NCBI RefSeq assembly: GCF_001005295.1
Contig: NZ_LBMK01000002.1
Span: 1,922,425-1,964,893 of the forward strand
DNA length: 42,469 nucleotides
Direction: 5' to 3'
From: Streptomyces yangpuensis
GTDB taxonomy: Bacteria > Actinomycetota > Actinomycetes > Streptomycetales > Streptomycetaceae
Shown here: piece by piece, positions 40,905-42,469 of the stretch
Layout: every line of letters begins with the position of its first letter
Position numbering within the stretch: position 1 is the stretch's first letter
Notes under the pieces: model-generated
Database searches by the model: none
Seen by the model: only the letters and a program-made list of their open reading frames with translations
What the model was told of the DNA's origin: nothing
Made by a program: the position numbers and the translations under genes

Positions 40905-42014
40905 CTACGGTTCGGCTGGCAGACGGACCGTGACGCGGAGGCCGCCGGCCGGGCGGGGGGACAGGTCGAGGGTGCCGTCGTGCGCGCGGACGATGCTGTG
41001 CACGATGGCCAGACCGAGGCCGACGCCGGCGTGCTCGTCGGTGCGTACGCGGTCCGTTCCGCGCCGGAACGGCTCGGTGAGGGTCGCCACCAGATCCGCG
41101 GGCAGCACACTGCCCGTGTTCTCGACGCGCAGCACGCTCATGCCGCCGCACGCCCCGGTGTGGACGGTCACGGTGCCGCCGGCCGGGAGGTTGTGGACGA
41201 CGGCGTTCTGGACGAGGTTCGTCACCATCCGCAGCAGGAGCTCCGGGGAGCCGGTGGTCCGGGGCGCGCCGCCGGTCACGCCACCGGTCACGTCGAGGGT
41301 GATCCGGCGCTGCTCGGCCAGGGGCAGCAGCGTTTCGGCGGCCTCCTCGGCGAGGAGGGAGAGGTCGACGCTCTCGCGGGTGAAGTTCCCGCGGTCGCCG
41401 CGGGAGAGCAGCAGGAGGGCCTCGGTCAGGTCGATCGCCCGGGCGTTCACGACGGACAGGCGTTCGAGGAGTTCGGGGTGGTCCCGCGCCGGGTCCTTGA
41501 GGGCGACGTCGAGGAGCGTCCGCGAGATCGCCAGCGGGGTGCGCAGTTCGTGGGAGGCGTTCGCGGCGAAGCGCTGCTGCTCGGCGACGTGGGACTCAAG
41601 CTGTTCGAGCATCGAGTCGAAGGTGTCGGCGAGTTCACGGAACTCGTCCTGGCGGCCCTCCATCCGGATCCGGTGGGACAGTGAGCCCTCTCCGGCCGTA
41701 CGCGCGGCGTCCGCGATCCGCGTGAGCGGTCTGAGCATCCGGCCGGCGAGGACCCATCCTCCCAGCAGACCGAACACGAGCAGGAAGAGCATCGCTGCGG
41801 CCGCGGCGGGGGCGAAGGTGCGTACGAGGAGGTAGCGGTTGGGTGAGACCCCGAGGAGGCCCTGGGAGTTGTCCGGTACGTAGCGCAGCAGGAACATCCA
41901 CACCACGGCCAGCAGCAGAGCGCCGGCGACGAAGAGGAATCCGGCGTAGCTGAGGGCGAGTTTCAGCCGGGCACTGGGCCCCGGCCGTCTACGCACCGGT
42001 GGCACCGCCGGCAC
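40905..42014 (-). CDS. Sensor histidine kinase (HAMP, HisKA, HATPase)
   Basis: The 369-aa product starts at GTG 42012-42014, inside the 3' end of the upstream regulator gene (26-nt overlap). Two membrane helices (about 17-43 and 67-91) flank a short external loop. HAMP follows (LRPLTRIADAARTAGEGSL). The phospho-acceptor region is ANASHELRTPLA (His near 154). The ATPase has N box NLVQNAVVHN and G box GVGLGLAI. It is the orthodox partner of the OmpR-type regulator upstream. Confidence 0.93.
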   Translation of the reverse strand: MPAVPPVRRRPGPSARLKLALSYAGFLFVAGALLLAVVWMFLLRYVPDNSQGLLGVSPNRYLLVRTFAPAAAAAMLFLLVFGLLGGWVLAGRMLRPLTRIADAARTAGEGSLSHRIRMEGRQDEFRELADTFDSMLEQLESHVAEQQRFAANASHELRTPLAISRTLLDVALKDPARDHPELLERLSVVNARAIDLTEALLLLSRGDRGNFTRESVDLSLLAEEAAETLLPLAEQRRITLDVTGGVTGGAPRTTGSPELLLRMVTNLVQNAVVHNLPAGGTVTVHTGACGGMSVLRVENTGSVLPADLVATLTEPFRRGTDRVRTDEHAGVGLGLAIVHSIVRAHDGTLDLSPRPAGGLRVTVRLPAEP

Positions 42015-42469
42015 CGGGCGCGGACGCGGGAGCGGCGGGGTCCGTACCGGTGTCGATCCGGTAGCCGACCCCGGGCACGGTGGCGATGACCCATGGCTCT
42101 CCGAGCCGCTTGCGCAGGGCGGACACGGTGATCCGTACGGCGTTGGTGAGCGGGTCGACGTTCTCGTCCCAGGCGCGCTCCAGCAGCTCCTCCGCGCTGA
42201 CGACCCCGCCCTCGGCGGCGACGAGGACCTCCAGCACGGCGAACTGTTTGCGGGTGAGCGCCACGTACCGCCCGTCGCGGAACACCTCCCGCCGGAACGG
42301 GTCGACCCGCAGGCCCGCGATCTCGCGGACCGGGGGCCGGGTGTACGCGCGCCTGCGGTCGAGCGCCCTCAGCCGCAGGACCAGATCCCGCAGCTCGAAG
42401 GGCTTCGTCAGATAGTCGTCGGCGCCCAGCCCGAACCCGGAGGCCTTGTCGTCGATCCGGTCGGCAGCG
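41989..42469 (-). CDS. OmpR/PhoB-family response regulator (N-terminus beyond window)
   Basis: The 5' end is cut off at the right edge. The visible part begins with the end of the receiver domain (GADDYLTKPFELRDLVLRLR, with the conserved Lys-Pro). It continues with a winged-helix output domain: LTRKQFAVLEVLVAAEGGVV, SAEELLERAW, NAVRITVSALRKRLGEPWVI, GVGYRID. The phospho-acceptor Asp is outside the window. It is coupled to the histidine kinase downstream. Confidence 0.93.
   Translation of the reverse strand, partial: AADRIDDKASGFGLGADDYLTKPFELRDLVLRLRALDRRRAYTRPPVREIAGLRVDPFRREVFRDGRYVALTRKQFAVLEVLVAAEGGVVSAEELLERAWDENVDPLTNAVRITVSALRKRLGEPWVIATVPGVGYRIDTGTDPAAPASAPGAGGATGA

Noticed and set aside
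1..42469. tRNA, rRNA, CRISPR arrays or transposase genes
   Set aside because: I saw no tRNA-like cloverleaf ends, no regular repeat-spacer pattern and no DDE or serine/tyrosine recombinase motifs; a covariance-model scan would be decisive.

Overview
The window is high-GC actinobacterial DNA. Third codon positions are almost always G or C, several genes start with GTG, and many small genes look leaderless. The gene content points to Streptomyces or a close relative: a cysteine-type leader peptide, DUF6131-like and CsbD-like small proteins, an ALF-repeat sortase substrate, an XRE-NACHT protein and an actinobacterial-style lanthipeptide locus. I see no rRNA, tRNA, CRISPR array or intact transposon. 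The region has an accessory, arm-like look: short unrelated operons, at least six gene remnants, and several short tandem repeats.

Layout. 1-2.7 kb (minus strand) is a sulfur block: the start of a sulfonate/nitrate-type binding lipoprotein preceded by a 33-aa leader peptide, an Rrf2 regulator, and an acyl-CoA-dehydrogenase-like flavoprotein of the sulfur-acquisition type. The leader and the flavoprotein share a CCTAYC-N5-GATAGG inverted repeat. 2.8-5.7 kb carries small stress or hypothetical genes and a LuxR remnant. 5.7-12.3 kb holds an MFS exporter, a DUF1772-like membrane protein, a MatB-like acyl-CoA synthetase, a PPOX flavoprotein, a broken ECF sigma factor and small proteins. 12.4-16 kb encodes two large exported proteins, an ALF-repeat LAxTG sortase substrate and a PKD/beta-repeat protein. 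16.1-21 kb has a large hypothetical gene, an ArsR remnant, and a CPBP protease-histidine kinase-response regulator operon. 21.2-24.3 kb has a beta-lactamase-like hydrolase and a divergent TetR/membrane-protein pair with duplicated operator-like sites. 24.4-28.5 kb has an RHH/Doc-like toxin-antitoxin pair, VOC, GNAT, cupin and PPOX proteins.

28.5-36.1 kb is the most unusual part. It holds a DUF4157 (HELTH motif) protein with an ADP-ribosyltransferase-like tail, and next to it a coupled lanA-lanC-lanB operon. The predicted precursor has an FDLD leader motif and six cysteines at exact four-residue spacing, but these lie in the middle of a 123-aa protein that continues into a 40-residue Cys-free tail. 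Upstream is a frameshifted DUF6585-like gene and a GC-only 15-bp tandem repeat. 36.2-42.5 kb has a secreted esterase, an XRE-NACHT-transmembrane protein, a small membrane protein with an alternative zinc-finger-like N-terminal extension, and an OmpR-type two-component system cut by the window end.

How the parts work together. The sulfur genes probably form one regulon. LanB and LanC should dehydrate and cyclise the Cys-rich precursor, but no transporter, protease, immunity or regulator gene is present, so export would need help from elsewhere. The CPBP-kinase-regulator operon and the terminal two-component system look like independent envelope-sensing units.
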